A stretch of DNA of 64,000 nt from Chromatiaceae bacterium. Lineage in GTDB: Bacteria; Pseudomonadota; Gammaproteobacteria; Chromatiales; Chromatiaceae. The stretch spans positions 1-64,000 of the forward strand of contig JACKML010000006.1 in the NCBI GenBank assembly GCA_024235415.1. Reading direction: 5' to 3'. This document shows positions 15,111-23,756 of the stretch, in pieces. The first letter of the stretch is position 1. The number at the start of each line of letters is the position of its first letter. The translations under genes and the position numbers were made by a program. The notes below the pieces were generated by a model, which was not told the origin of the DNA, did no database searches, and saw only the letters and a list, made by a program, of their open reading frames with translations.

Positions 15111-16946
15111 ATGATGCACGCCGGGGGTGGGACGCCCCAAGTCCACAAGGATCGCCGGGATTGGCACAACCTCAAGGGGATGCTGCCGTTTCTCTGGGAG
15201 TTCCGTGGTCGGGCCCTGTTTGCCCTTTCGTGTCTGATTCTTTCGAAAGTGGCCAACGTCGGTGTGCCGTTGGTGCTCAAGGAAATCGTCGAATTCTTCG
15301 AACATGCCAAGGAACAGCCCCTGATGCTGGCCGCGGTGCTGCCACTTTCGCTGCTGGTCGCATACGGAGCACTCAAGCTCGCTGCCTCGCTGTTCAACGA
15401 GTTGCGCGACGTGGTGTTTGCCAAGGTTCGCTATCGCGCGATGCGTCGTCTGTCGACCCGTGTGCTGGAACATCTGCATCGGCTGTCGCTGGGTTTTCAC
15501 CTCGACCGCAGGACTGGTGCGGTCAGCCGTGATCTGGAGCGCGGGACCCGGTCAGTCAGCCAGATCCTCAACTACATGGCGTTCAGCGTTTTGCCGATCA
15601 TGGTCGAGTTCAGCCTGGTCGCTTTCATTCTGCTGCGTGACTACGAACTGGAGTTCGCCCTTGCGATGTTCGGTTCGGTCGTGGTGTACATTTTTGTCAC
15701 CTTCGCCATCACCGAGTGGCGCATGGACTTCCGCCACTTCATGAACCGTCTCGATTCCGAGGCCAACACGCAGGCCTTCGATAGCCTGATCAACTACGAA
15801 ACGGTCAAGTATTTCGGCAACGAACGCCTGGAGATGGAGCGCTACGACTCGACCCTCGCGGAGTGGGAGGACTGGGCGGTGAAGAGCCAGACCTCAATGT
15901 CGCTGCTCAACTTCGGCCAGGGGGCGGTGATCGCGCTTGGCGTCACCCTGGTGATGTACCTGGCGATGCGCGGCGTGGTGGCCGGCGAGATCAGCCTTGG
16001 CGATCTGGTACTGCTGAATGCCTTCCTGCTGCAATTGTTCATCCCGCTCGGGTTTCTCGGCATCGTATATCGTCAGATCAAGTACTCGCTGGCCGATATG
16101 GACCTGGTGTTCAAGTTGCTCGAACGTCAGCCTGAGATCGAGGACAGGCCCGATGCTGCAGAGCTGCATGTGAGTGGCGGCCATATCCGCTTCGATGCAG
16201 TGACCTTCGGTTATCAGCCGGAACGAACCATCCTGCATGATCTGCAACTGCAGGTACCGGCTGGTCACAAGGTTGCCGTGGTTGGCCACAGCGGTGCAGG
16301 CAAGTCGACACTGGCACGCCTGATCTACCGTTTCTACGATGTCGATTCCGGCTCTATCTCGATCGATGGGCAGGATATCCGTGAGGTCAGCCAGGACAGC
16401 CTGCGCGCGGCGATCGGGATAGTCCCGCAAGACACCGTGCTGTTCAATCAGTCCATCTACTACAACATCGCATACGGCCGCCCGGACGCGACGCGCGTCG
16501 AGGTTGAACGGGCCGCGGCGATGGCGCACATCCGCGACTTCATCGAAGGTCTGCCGGATGCCTGGGACACGGTGGTCGGCGAACGTGGACTGAAATTGTC
16601 GGGTGGTGAGAAACAGCGTGTGGCGATCGCACGGGCGATCCTCAAGGGGCCGCAGATCCTGATCTTCGACGAGGCCACGTCGTCGCTCGACAGCCGTACC
16701 GAGCAGGCCATTCAGGAGACGCTCGCGGAAGTCGCGGCACGTCATACGACACTGGTGATTGCACACCGCCTTTCTACCGTGGTCGATGCCGATCAGATTC
16801 TGGTAATGGCGGACGGACGCGTAATCGAGCAGGGTACTCATGCGCAACTACTGGCGGCCGGTGGCAGCTACCGTGAGATGTGGGAGCTGCAGCGTGAGCA
16901 GCGCGAACAGCAGGAAGCGGCGCCAACGGCGCCGCAGATCGCCTAG
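15111..16946 (+). CDS. Atm1/HMT1-type ABC exporter
   Basis: A 611-residue half-transporter with an N-terminal six-helix membrane domain (about residues 30-330) and a C-terminal ATPase domain. Seen are Walker A GHSGAGKST, signature LSGGEKQRVAIARAI, Walker B ILIFDEATSSLD and the H-loop VIAHRLST. The membrane part has NYETVKYFGNERLE, typical of Atm1/heavy-metal-tolerance exporters, which move glutathione-linked metal or sulfur compounds out of the cytoplasm. Export of a glutathione persulfide-like species would suit a sulfur oxidizer, but that is inference. Start chosen at 15111; the frame is open to 15036. Confidence 0.92.
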   Translation: MMHAGGGTPQVHKDRRDWHNLKGMLPFLWEFRGRALFALSCLILSKVANVGVPLVLKEIVEFFEHAKEQPLMLAAVLPLSLLVAYGALKLAASLFNELRDVVFAKVRYRAMRRLSTRVLEHLHRLSLGFHLDRRTGAVSRDLERGTRSVSQILNYMAFSVLPIMVEFSLVAFILLRDYELEFALAMFGSVVVYIFVTFAITEWRMDFRHFMNRLDSEANTQAFDSLINYETVKYFGNERLEMERYDSTLAEWEDWAVKSQTSMSLLNFGQGAVIALGVTLVMYLAMRGVVAGEISLGDLVLLNAFLLQLFIPLGFLGIVYRQIKYSLADMDLVFKLLERQPEIEDRPDAAELHVSGGHIRFDAVTFGYQPERTILHDLQLQVPAGHKVAVVGHSGAGKSTLARLIYRFYDVDSGSISIDGQDIREVSQDSLRAAIGIVPQDTVLFNQSIYYNIAYGRPDATRVEVERAAAMAHIRDFIEGLPDAWDTVVGERGLKLSGGEKQRVAIARAILKGPQILIFDEATSSLDSRTEQAIQETLAEVAARHTTLVIAHRLSTVVDADQILVMADGRVIEQGTHAQLLAAGGSYREMWELQREQREQQEAAPTAPQIA

Positions 16947-16978
16947 ATGGGCTCTGTGCACATTGGGTGGGTGGGCGC

Positions 16979-18127
16979 ATGAAGACCTACCTGGTCGGTG
17001 GTGCGGTGCGCGACGGGTTACTCGGCATTCCGGTGGTCGAGCGTGACTACGTGGTGGTCGGTGCCGATACCGCGACCATGCTGGACCGAGGTTTCCAGGC
17101 AGTGGACAGGGACTTTCCGGTATTCAGACACCCGCAAAGCGGCGATGAGTATGCACTGGCCAGACGCGAGACCAAGAATGGCGAGGGGTATCGCGGATTT
17201 CGCGTCGATGCCGGGGCGGATGTGATGCTGGAAGAAGACCTGGGCCGACGCGACTTGACGATCAACGCGATGGCGCAGGGTGAGGATGGCGCTATCGTCG
17301 ACCCGTTCGGCGGGCGCGGGGATCTGGATGCCCGGCTGTTACGTCATGTGTCGCCGGCCTTCGTCGAGGATCCGCTGCGCCTGCTGCGCATTGCGCGTTT
17401 TGCCGCGAAGTTGGGCGATCACGGGTTCCACGTTGCGCACGCCACGCACCGTCTGCTGTGCGCGATGGTACAACGCGGCGATATGGCACATCTCACGCGT
17501 GAACGCCTGTGGCGCGAAATGAACAAAGCGATGCTGGCCGCCCAGCCGTGGCGGTTTTTCGAGGTCCTGCAGGCCTGTGGTGCGCTACAGGAGTTGATCA
17601 TGCCGCTGGCCGACGCGATGGGGTCGGTACGCGGACATGGCACCGTCGTTGACCGTGCGCCGATCGCCGCGCTCAAGCGTGCTGCCGGGCGGACCAATGA
17701 TCCGGCACAACGTATTGCCGCGACCTTGTTCAGCTGTGTCGACACGCCCGCGGAGGCTGACGCCCTGAGTGATCAGTTGCGCGCCGACCGGACGACCTCG
17801 CTGCTGCTCAGGCGCGCGGTCGCCGCGCGGGAACTGTGCGCGCGGGTCGAGTGCCTCGACATTGAGGCACTGTTCGATCTTGCACGGCTGTGGCGTGCGT
17901 TCGACGACGGTCAGGATATCGGTGCGCTGGTCACTGTCTGCGAGGCGCAGATCGCCGACGCACGGCTGGGCCGCGTATTGTCGGCTGCAGTGCCGGCGGC
18001 ACGTGCGGTTACGGCTGACTCGCTGAGGGCAAGCGGTGTCAGTGGGCCTGCGCTGGGCGAACAGCTGGCACAGGCGCGGCGTGCTGCGATGCGGTGCGCG
18101 CTGGGCGACGCCGGGCTGGTAACTTGA
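16979..18127 (+). CDS. cca: CCA-adding tRNA nucleotidyltransferase without HD domain
   Basis: A 382-residue enzyme that builds or repairs the tRNA 3' CCA end. The head domain is very like E. coli Cca: YLVGGAVRDGLLG, ERDYVVVG, RRDLTINAMAQ and the nucleotide-selecting EDPLRLLRIARFAAK. E. coli has DRD where this has ERD. The C-terminal part is shorter (E. coli 412 residues) and diverged: the HD phosphohydrolase motifs (IHTLM, CHDLGK) are absent, so phosphodiesterase/phosphatase activities are not expected. It begins 32 bp after the exporter stop and is followed closely by the kinase gene. Confidence 0.92.
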   Translation: MKTYLVGGAVRDGLLGIPVVERDYVVVGADTATMLDRGFQAVDRDFPVFRHPQSGDEYALARRETKNGEGYRGFRVDAGADVMLEEDLGRRDLTINAMAQGEDGAIVDPFGGRGDLDARLLRHVSPAFVEDPLRLLRIARFAAKLGDHGFHVAHATHRLLCAMVQRGDMAHLTRERLWREMNKAMLAAQPWRFFEVLQACGALQELIMPLADAMGSVRGHGTVVDRAPIAALKRAAGRTNDPAQRIAATLFSCVDTPAEADALSDQLRADRTTSLLLRRAVAARELCARVECLDIEALFDLARLWRAFDDGQDIGALVTVCEAQIADARLGRVLSAAVPAARAVTADSLRASGVSGPALGEQLAQARRAAMRCALGDAGLVT

Positions 18128-18156
18128 ACGTGTCTACGCAGGGTCGGGAGCTCAAG

Positions 18157-19764
18157 ATGCAGCATTCAGAGCAGGAAACCGGGCAATCCGTAGGCCTGCG
18201 TGTCAGGCGTATCGTGACCGGTATGCATGTTGCAGTGCCGCTGTTCGCGCTGGGACTGGGTCTGCTGTTGATGCTTGGGGCCACAGTCTCGTTGATCGTC
18301 GGGAGTTGGGATTCGGTGGCCCTGTTGCGTGTGCTGACCCTGGCACTGTGCGGCTCACTGCTGGCATTCGGGCTGGCGCTGTACAGGCTGCGCCGCGAGT
18401 TGATCGAGCCTCTGGCACGTCTTGAGGACTCTGTGTCCAAGGTGTGTTCCGGGGAGCCTGGCGCGACACTGTCACTGAACGATACCGGTGTGTTGCGGGC
18501 GATGGTCTCGGATCTGGACAGTCTCAACGAGGAACTTAGCGATCTCTATGAAGACATGGACAGCCGGGTGTCGCGGCACACCACGCGCCTCGCGCAGAAG
18601 ACCGCATCGCTGAAAATTCTGTACGACGTCGCCGCCAGCGTTAACCAGGCGCAGGATCTTGAGCAGCTGCTGCTGCGTTTCCTGCGTGTGCTCAAGGAAA
18701 TGGTCAACGGCCTGGCGGCGACTGTCCGTCTCGAACAACCCGACGGCATCATGCGCGTGGTCGGCTCGATCGGGATCAACAACGAAGTGCTGCGTGAGCG
18801 CGAGATGCTGCCCCTGGCACTGTGTGTGTGCGGCAAGGCGCTGTCACCCGGTGACGTCCTGTGCGACAACCCGGCAAGACATTGCGTCAAGCAGCTGAGG
18901 CGGGTGATGTTCGGACATGACGACATTGAGATGGTATCGGTGCCGCTCGACTACCATGGTGAACTGCTGGGCATGTATTACATCGCCGTGCGCAAGCCGG
19001 GAATCTCGGGCCGCGAGGATATCCTCGAGCTGTTGCAGACCATTGGCAGTCATCTCGGCATGGCGGTCGCCAAGCAACGCTCGGATCGCGAAGCGCGGCG
19101 CCTGTCGATCATGGAAGAGCGCACGACCTTGGCCCATGAGCTGCACGACTCGCTCGCGCAGACGCTTGCCAGCCTGCGTTTCCAGGTGCGACTGCTCGAA
19201 GACCTGCTAACCCAGGAAGGTGGCAGCGAAGCAGTCACCAAGGATGCGCAGCGCATCCGTGCCGGCCTCGACGAGGCGCATATCGAGTTGCGCGAACTGC
19301 TCAACAGCTTCCGCGCGCCGGTCGACCAGCGTGGGCTGGTGTCGGCACTGGAGAAGCTGGTCGAGCGATTCGGGCGGGAGACAGGCACTCATGTGCTGTT
19401 TCAGAATGAATGCCGTGAGCCCAATCTGTCGTCCGCCGAGGAGATGCAGATGTTGCGGGTGGCCCAGGAGTGCCTGGCCAACATCCGCAAGCATGCGCAT
19501 GCACACACTGTGCGCGTGCTGCTGAGCTGCCGCAGCGGTGGCGCCTATTGCCTGTTGATCGAGGATGATGGTGTCGGTTTCGAGGACGCAGCGAAGAGCG
19601 GTCGGCCGGGCGAACACATCGGTCTTTCGATCATGGAAGAGCGGGCGCGTCGCCTCGGTGGTAACCTGCGAATAGAGAGCGAGGTGGGTGAGGGCACCCG
19701 GGTGGAACTGACCTATCAACCGCAACTGACGGGCCGCAGACCGGACCGGCGCTGGATTATCTGA
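18157..19764 (+). CDS. NarX-like sensor histidine kinase
   Basis: A 535-residue kinase: two N-terminal membrane helices (about 20-70) with almost no periplasmic loop, a HAMP-like linker, a GAF-like domain (150-315), a HisKA_3 segment HELHDSLAQTLASLRFQ with His330 as phosphoacceptor, and an HATPase domain (ANIRKHAHA, DDGVGF, GLSIMEERA). This is the NarX/NarQ/DegS class. The nitrate-binding periplasmic P-box domain of NarX is missing. The GAF has Cys at C-x-C-x10-C-x6-C, which might hold a metal or sense redox. A GGGAG site precedes 18157. It overlaps the regulator (TGATG). Confidence 0.9.
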   Translation: MQHSEQETGQSVGLRVRRIVTGMHVAVPLFALGLGLLLMLGATVSLIVGSWDSVALLRVLTLALCGSLLAFGLALYRLRRELIEPLARLEDSVSKVCSGEPGATLSLNDTGVLRAMVSDLDSLNEELSDLYEDMDSRVSRHTTRLAQKTASLKILYDVAASVNQAQDLEQLLLRFLRVLKEMVNGLAATVRLEQPDGIMRVVGSIGINNEVLREREMLPLALCVCGKALSPGDVLCDNPARHCVKQLRRVMFGHDDIEMVSVPLDYHGELLGMYYIAVRKPGISGREDILELLQTIGSHLGMAVAKQRSDREARRLSIMEERTTLAHELHDSLAQTLASLRFQVRLLEDLLTQEGGSEAVTKDAQRIRAGLDEAHIELRELLNSFRAPVDQRGLVSALEKLVERFGRETGTHVLFQNECREPNLSSAEEMQMLRVAQECLANIRKHAHAHTVRVLLSCRSGGAYCLLIEDDGVGFEDAAKSGRPGEHIGLSIMEERARRLGGNLRIESEVGEGTRVELTYQPQLTGRRPDRRWII

Positions 19765-20438
19765 TGCGTGTCTTGATGATCGATGACCATGCCCTGTTCC
19801 GCATGGGTCTGAGTGAACTGCTGGAGCGTCGCGGTATCGAAGTCGTGGCCGCTGTTGGTGATTGCCAGCAGGGCATCGACTGGGCCACGGAACAGTCACC
19901 GGACGTGGTCCTGCTGGATATGCGTATGCCGGTGATGAACGGCCTGGAGGTTCTTCAGGAATTGCGGCGACGCGAGGTACGTATGCCGGTGGTCATGCTT
20001 ACAACCAGTCGCGACGAGACCGATGTCGTGAATGCACTGCAGAACGGTGCCCGCGGTTACCTGCTCAAGGACATGGAGCCCGAAGACCTGATCAAAGCGC
20101 TTAACGACATCGTCGCCGGCCAGACCGTGGTCGCGCCGGAACTGACGATCGTGCTGGCCAAGGCGGTACAGGGCGAAATGGCCACCAATACGCCGAAGCA
20201 CCGTGCACTGGCGGAGCTCACGCCGCGCGAACTGGAGATCCTGTGTCATCTCGCCGACGGGCAGAGCAACAAGGTGATTGCGCGCAACCTCGGTATCTCT
20301 GACGGTACGGTCAAACTCCACGTCAAGGCGATCCTGCGCAAACTCGATGTTCATTCACGTGTCGAGGCCGCGGTAATCGCCGTGGAGCAGAACTTGTGCG
20401 GTCGCGGCAATGACGACGACGGAAGTTTTCGAACCTGA
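19764..20438 (+). CDS. NarL-family response regulator
   Basis: A 224-residue regulator: receiver domain 1-120 with phosphoacceptor Asp52 (VVLLDMRMPVMNG), acidic pair Asp7-Asp8 and conserved Lys in YLLKDM, then a LuxR-type HTH (ELTPRELEILCHLADGQSNK... GTVKLHVKAILRKL). NarL-family proteins control nitrate- and redox-responsive promoters. It is translationally coupled to the NarX-like kinase and lies on the same chromosome segment as nap, so control of nap is plausible, though the sensor lacks the nitrate-binding domain. Confidence 0.92.
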   Translation: MRVLMIDDHALFRMGLSELLERRGIEVVAAVGDCQQGIDWATEQSPDVVLLDMRMPVMNGLEVLQELRRREVRMPVVMLTTSRDETDVVNALQNGARGYLLKDMEPEDLIKALNDIVAGQTVVAPELTIVLAKAVQGEMATNTPKHRALAELTPRELEILCHLADGQSNKVIARNLGISDGTVKLHVKAILRKLDVHSRVEAAVIAVEQNLCGRGNDDDGSFRT

Positions 20439-20456
20439 TTGGCAGTAAAAGAACAG

Positions 20457-20927
20457 ATGAAAAAATTTTTGCAATTGGTCAGCGACTGCCTGAAGGACGT
20501 CAGGGAGATCATGCCCTGGGACCTGGAAGAGCGCATGCAGCAGAATCCAGACCTTCTGGTGGTCGATGTGCGTGAGCCCTACGAGTTCTATGCAATGCAT
20601 ATCGCGGGATCGATGAACGTGCCGCGTGGCATCCTCGAGTCGGCTTGTGAATGGGACTACGAAGAGACCGAGCCGGAACTGGTGCGTGCGCGTGACCGTG
20701 AGGTGGTCGTGGTTTGCCGTTCAGGCTACCGCAGCGTGCTTGCCACGAACTCGATGCTGCTGCTCGGTTACACCGATGTCGCCTCGCTGAAGACCGGGCT
20801 GCGTGGGTGGAAGGACTACGAGCAGCCGCTGGTCGATCACGCAGGCGGCGCCGTCGATCTCGACGACGCGGACGCCTATTTCACACCCAGGCTGCGCGAC
20901 GACCAGCTGCGCCCGCGCGACGCCTGA
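20457..20927 (+). CDS. Rhodanese-domain protein
   Basis: A 156-residue single rhodanese domain. The active-site loop is VVCRSGYRS (Cys87), with the CDC25-like DVREPYEFYAMHIAGSMNVP. An N-terminal helix (20 residues) precedes the fold and an acidic tail (VDLDDADAYF) follows it. Rhodaneses move sulfane sulfur via a cysteine persulfide. It starts 18 bp after the NarL-like gene and so may be co-transcribed with the two-component system. A TTG start at 20439 is also possible. Confidence 0.85.
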   Translation: MKKFLQLVSDCLKDVREIMPWDLEERMQQNPDLLVVDVREPYEFYAMHIAGSMNVPRGILESACEWDYEETEPELVRARDREVVVVCRSGYRSVLATNSMLLLGYTDVASLKTGLRGWKDYEQPLVDHAGGAVDLDDADAYFTPRLRDDQLRPRDA

Positions 20928-20942
20928 CGCCGCACTCCCTGA

Positions 20943-22379
20943 TCAGGATTCAGTGCCAGGTATGGCTTTTGGCGTAGTTTCCTGCTCGGCCTGACCAGTA
21001 GCGTCAAACCACGACAGCCGGCCGTGCAATTGCACCACCTCGCCGACGATGATCAGGGTCGGCGGTACCGGTTGCTCGCGTTCTACCAATGCCGGCAGGG
21101 AGGCGATGGTGCCGGTGAACACGCGCTGTTGGGGAGTGGTGCCCTGTTGCACCAGGGCCGCCGGTGTATCGCCCGACATGCCATGCGCCTGCAACTCGCG
21201 GCTGATCACCGGCAGGCCTTTCAGTCCCATGTAGAACACGACCGTCTGGTTGGGTTGCGCCAACTGGTTCCAGTTCAGGTTCATCGTGTTGTCTTTGAGG
21301 TGCCCGGTGACGAAGGTGACGGACTGGGCGTAGTCGCGGTGGGTCAGCGGGATCCCGGCGTAACTGGCGCAACCGGATGCCGCGGTGATGCCAGGTACCA
21401 CCTGGAACGGCACGCCCTGGCTGGCCAGGGTGTCGATCTCTTCGCCGCCGCGGCCAAAGATGAACGGGTCACCACCTTTCAGTCGCAGCACGCGCCGACC
21501 CTGCTTGGCGAGGTCGGCCAACAGCTGGTTGATCTCTTCCTGCGGCATGGCGTGGTTGTCGCGTTCCTTGCCGACATAAATCTGCTCGGCGTCGCTGCGT
21601 GTCATATTGAGTACGGCCTTGGCCACCAGGCGGTCGTAGACGACGACGTCGGCCTGTTGCATCAGGCGCAATGCGCGAAAAGTCAGCAGGTCCGGGTCAC
21701 CTGGGCCGCCACCAACGAGGTAGACCTCTCCCATACCCGGCTGCAATGCGCCACTGGCGAGTTCCCGTTCCATCAGGACCTCGGCCTCACGCAGGTGGCC
21801 GGAAAAAACGCGTTCGGCGACACCACCCTGCAACACACGGTCCCAGAAGCGGCGCCGGTCGGCAGGGTTGGTGAACGCCTGTTTGACCCGGTCGCGGAAC
21901 TGGCCGGCCAGTTCGGCAAGGCGCCCGTAACCGGCGGGGATCACCGACTCCAGGCGCGCACGGATCAGGCGTGCCAGCACCGGCGAGGCACCACCGGTCG
22001 AGATCGCCGCGATGACCGGTGAGCGATCGATAATCGACGGCATGATGAAACTGCCGTCCTCCGGGTGGTCGACCACATTGACCGGGATATTCAACAGCCG
22101 CCCGGCTGCCGCTACCGCGTGGTTTACCGCGGCGTCGTCGGTTGCCGCGATGGCCAGGTAGGCCTCGTCGATGTCGCCGGTCTGGTAGGGGCGCGCCAGG
22201 TGTTCGATTCGCCCTTCATCGCGCAGTTTCGCGAGGCTGGCGCACAGCACGGGCGCGATCACCTGAACGTGTGCACCGGCACGCAGCAGCAGGGACACCT
22301 TGCGTGTCGCGATTTCGCCGCCGCCGATCACGGCGCAGAACTGGTCTTTTACGGAAAGGAATATCGGTAGGTGTTCCAT
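20943..22379 (-). CDS. cysG: Sirohaem synthase CysG
   Basis: A 478-residue three-activity enzyme making sirohaem from uroporphyrinogen III. The N-terminal half (1-210) is the NAD-dependent precorrin-2 dehydrogenase/ferrochelatase (IGGGEIATRKVSLLLRAGA; SFIMPSIIDRSP; TGGASPVLARLIR). The C-terminal half (215-460) is the SAM methyltransferase (VYLVGGGPGDPDLLTFRALR; RLKGGDPFIFGRGGEE; HRDYAQSVTFVTGH). The start is at 22379 (MEHLPIFL), matching E. coli MDHLPIF. Sirohaem is needed by sulfite reductases, including dissimilatory DsrAB. It is divergent from the rhd-tusA-dsrE2 cluster. Confidence 0.96.
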   Translation of the reverse strand: MEHLPIFLSVKDQFCAVIGGGEIATRKVSLLLRAGAHVQVIAPVLCASLAKLRDEGRIEHLARPYQTGDIDEAYLAIAATDDAAVNHAVAAAGRLLNIPVNVVDHPEDGSFIMPSIIDRSPVIAAISTGGASPVLARLIRARLESVIPAGYGRLAELAGQFRDRVKQAFTNPADRRRFWDRVLQGGVAERVFSGHLREAEVLMERELASGALQPGMGEVYLVGGGPGDPDLLTFRALRLMQQADVVVYDRLVAKAVLNMTRSDAEQIYVGKERDNHAMPQEEINQLLADLAKQGRRVLRLKGGDPFIFGRGGEEIDTLASQGVPFQVVPGITAASGCASYAGIPLTHRDYAQSVTFVTGHLKDNTMNLNWNQLAQPNQTVVFYMGLKGLPVISRELQAHGMSGDTPAALVQQGTTPQQRVFTGTIASLPALVEREQPVPPTLIIVGEVVQLHGRLSWFDATGQAEQETTPKAIPGTES

Positions 22380-22425
22380 GGGCCTGTTCAACCGCCGCTG
22401 TTTATGTCGCTGGAGTTACGTCGCA

Positions 22426-22454
22426 TTGACTATATGAGGAAATCATAATATACT
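22426..22454 (+). promoter_or_regulatory. Strong sigma-70 promoter of the rhd-tusA-dsrE2 cluster
   Basis: TTGACT (22426-22431) and TATACT (22449-22454) are separated by exactly 17 bases, close to the sigma-70 ideal. It lies 40 bases upstream of the rhodanese start, in the divergent gap with cysG. Confidence 0.75.
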
Positions 22455-22494
22455 AAGCCGATTGCTTTTTCCCACACAAATTTGTGAGGTCGCG

Positions 22495-22839
22495 ATGCTC
22501 GTGAAAGAAATTGATGCGGCGGAACTCAAGTCGCGCATCGACGCCGGTGAAGATATCGCGCTGATCGACATTCGCAGCGACGCCGAGGTTGCTCAGGGTG
22601 TCCTGCCCAATGCCGAGCATCTGGCGATGCATCTTATACCCTTGCGGATGCACGACCTGCCCAAAGACAAGGACGTGGTGTTGTACTGCCGCAGTGGCGC
22701 ACGTTCTTATCACGCCTGTAATTTCCTTGGCCAGCAGGGCGTGAATAACGTAATCAACCTGCGCGGCGGCATCATCTCCTGGGCACGACAGGGGTTCGAA
22801 ATTGCTGCGCCGCAGCAGCAGCGTGCGCGCATGATGTGA
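22495..22839 (+). CDS. Rhodanese of the sulfur-transfer cluster
   Basis: A 114-residue single-domain rhodanese, active-site loop YCRSGARS with Cys65. It is the first gene of a rhd-tusA-dsrE2 arrangement known from sulfur-oxidizing bacteria such as Allochromatium vinosum, where rhodanese passes persulfide sulfur to TusA. The start at 22495 (MLVKEIDAAEL) is the first ATG; an upstream in-frame TTG gives eleven extra residues without homology. A strong promoter lies upstream. Confidence 0.92.
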   Translation: MLVKEIDAAELKSRIDAGEDIALIDIRSDAEVAQGVLPNAEHLAMHLIPLRMHDLPKDKDVVLYCRSGARSYHACNFLGQQGVNNVINLRGGIISWARQGFEIAAPQQQRARMM

Positions 22840-22924
22840 TCCTTGCGTTTCTTAGTCGCTTCGAATATAAGGATTAACCACTTTTTACCACGACAATTAC
22901 GACAGAGCATACTGGAGGTTGCCC

Positions 22925-23155
22925 ATGGCTGATTTCGACGAAGAACTGGATGCAAGTGGCCTGAACTGCCCGCTGCCGATCCTGCGCGCCAAGAAAACCC
23001 TGGCTGGCATGGAGTCTGGCAAGGTCCTGCATATCATCGCCACCGATCCGGGTTCCGTTAAGGATTTCGAGGCTTTTGCACGTCAGACCGGCAATGAGCT
23101 GATGGAGTCGAAAGAAGAAGGCGGCAAGTTCCAGTTCCTGATCAAGAAAGCCTGA
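22925..23155 (+). CDS. tusA: TusA, sulfur carrier protein
   Basis: A 76-residue TusA with the catalytic Cys15 in LDASGLNCPLPILRAKKTL, the signature of the family. TusA carries sulfane sulfur as a persulfide for tRNA thiolation and, in sulfur oxidizers, to DsrEFH or sHdr. A GGAGG site lies six bases before the ATG. It sits between rhodanese and dsrE2 in a three-gene cluster with spacings of 85 and 48 bp. Confidence 0.96.
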   Translation: MADFDEELDASGLNCPLPILRAKKTLAGMESGKVLHIIATDPGSVKDFEAFARQTGNELMESKEEGGKFQFLIKKA

Positions 23156-23203
23156 TTTCTGGTCAGCGGCACATTCACTTCCTGATGTGAGGAGGGTGCA
23201 GAG

Positions 23204-23683
23204 ATGGATGAGAAGAAACTTGCCATCATCGCAACCAAGGGTACTTTGGATTGGGCCTACCCGCCCTTTATTCTGGCTTCGACTGCCTCGGCCCTCGGGT
23301 ACGAGACGGAAATCTTCTTTACCTTTTACGGCCTGCAGTTGCTGAAAAAGGATCTGGATCTCAAGGTGTCACCGCTGGGTAACCCCGGCATGCCGATGCC
23401 GATGGGCATGGACAAGTGGTTCCCGACCCTGTTGACAGCGTTGCCGGGTATGGAATCGGTAATGACGTCGATGATGAAGAAAAAGATGGCGAGCAAGGGT
23501 GTCGCCAGTCTGGAGGAGCTGCGCGAGCTCTGCCAGGAGGCTGAAGTCCGCCTGATCGCCTGTCAGATGACGGTCGACCTTTTCGATATGGATCCGGCAG
23601 CCTTTATCGAAGGTGTGGAATTTGCCGGTGCCGCGCGATTCTTCGAGTTTGCCGGCCAGTCGGACATCTGTCTGTATATCTGA
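23204..23683 (+). CDS. dsrE2: DsrE2-type DsrE/F family sulfurtransferase
   Basis: A 159-residue protein of the DsrE2A-type DsrE/F/H superfamily. It starts KKLAIIATKGTLDWAYPPFILASTA, has a hydrophobic segment, and the conserved Cys120 in IACQMTVDLFDM with Cys110 and Cys156 near. In A. vinosum the DsrE2 homologue works with Rhd and TusA in cytoplasmic sulfur trafficking. It closes the three-gene cluster and is followed by a good intrinsic terminator at 23711-23740. Confidence 0.92.
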   Translation: MDEKKLAIIATKGTLDWAYPPFILASTASALGYETEIFFTFYGLQLLKKDLDLKVSPLGNPGMPMPMGMDKWFPTLLTALPGMESVMTSMMKKKMASKGVASLEELRELCQEAEVRLIACQMTVDLFDMDPAAFIEGVEFAGAARFFEFAGQSDICLYI

Positions 23684-23710
23684 ATCGGCAGCTGCTGCAC
23701 GCAAAAGAAA

Positions 23711-23740
23711 CCCCCGCCAGAAAGCGGGGGTTTTCTTTTT
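23711..23740. terminator. Intrinsic terminator after dsrE2
   Basis: A 7-bp all-GC stem (23711-23717 with 23724-23730) with a 6-base loop is followed by TTTTCTTTTT. On the other strand an A/T-rich tract also follows, so it can serve the converging FadL-type gene. Confidence 0.9.
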
Positions 23741-23756
23741 CGGGATCCCGCCCGAA

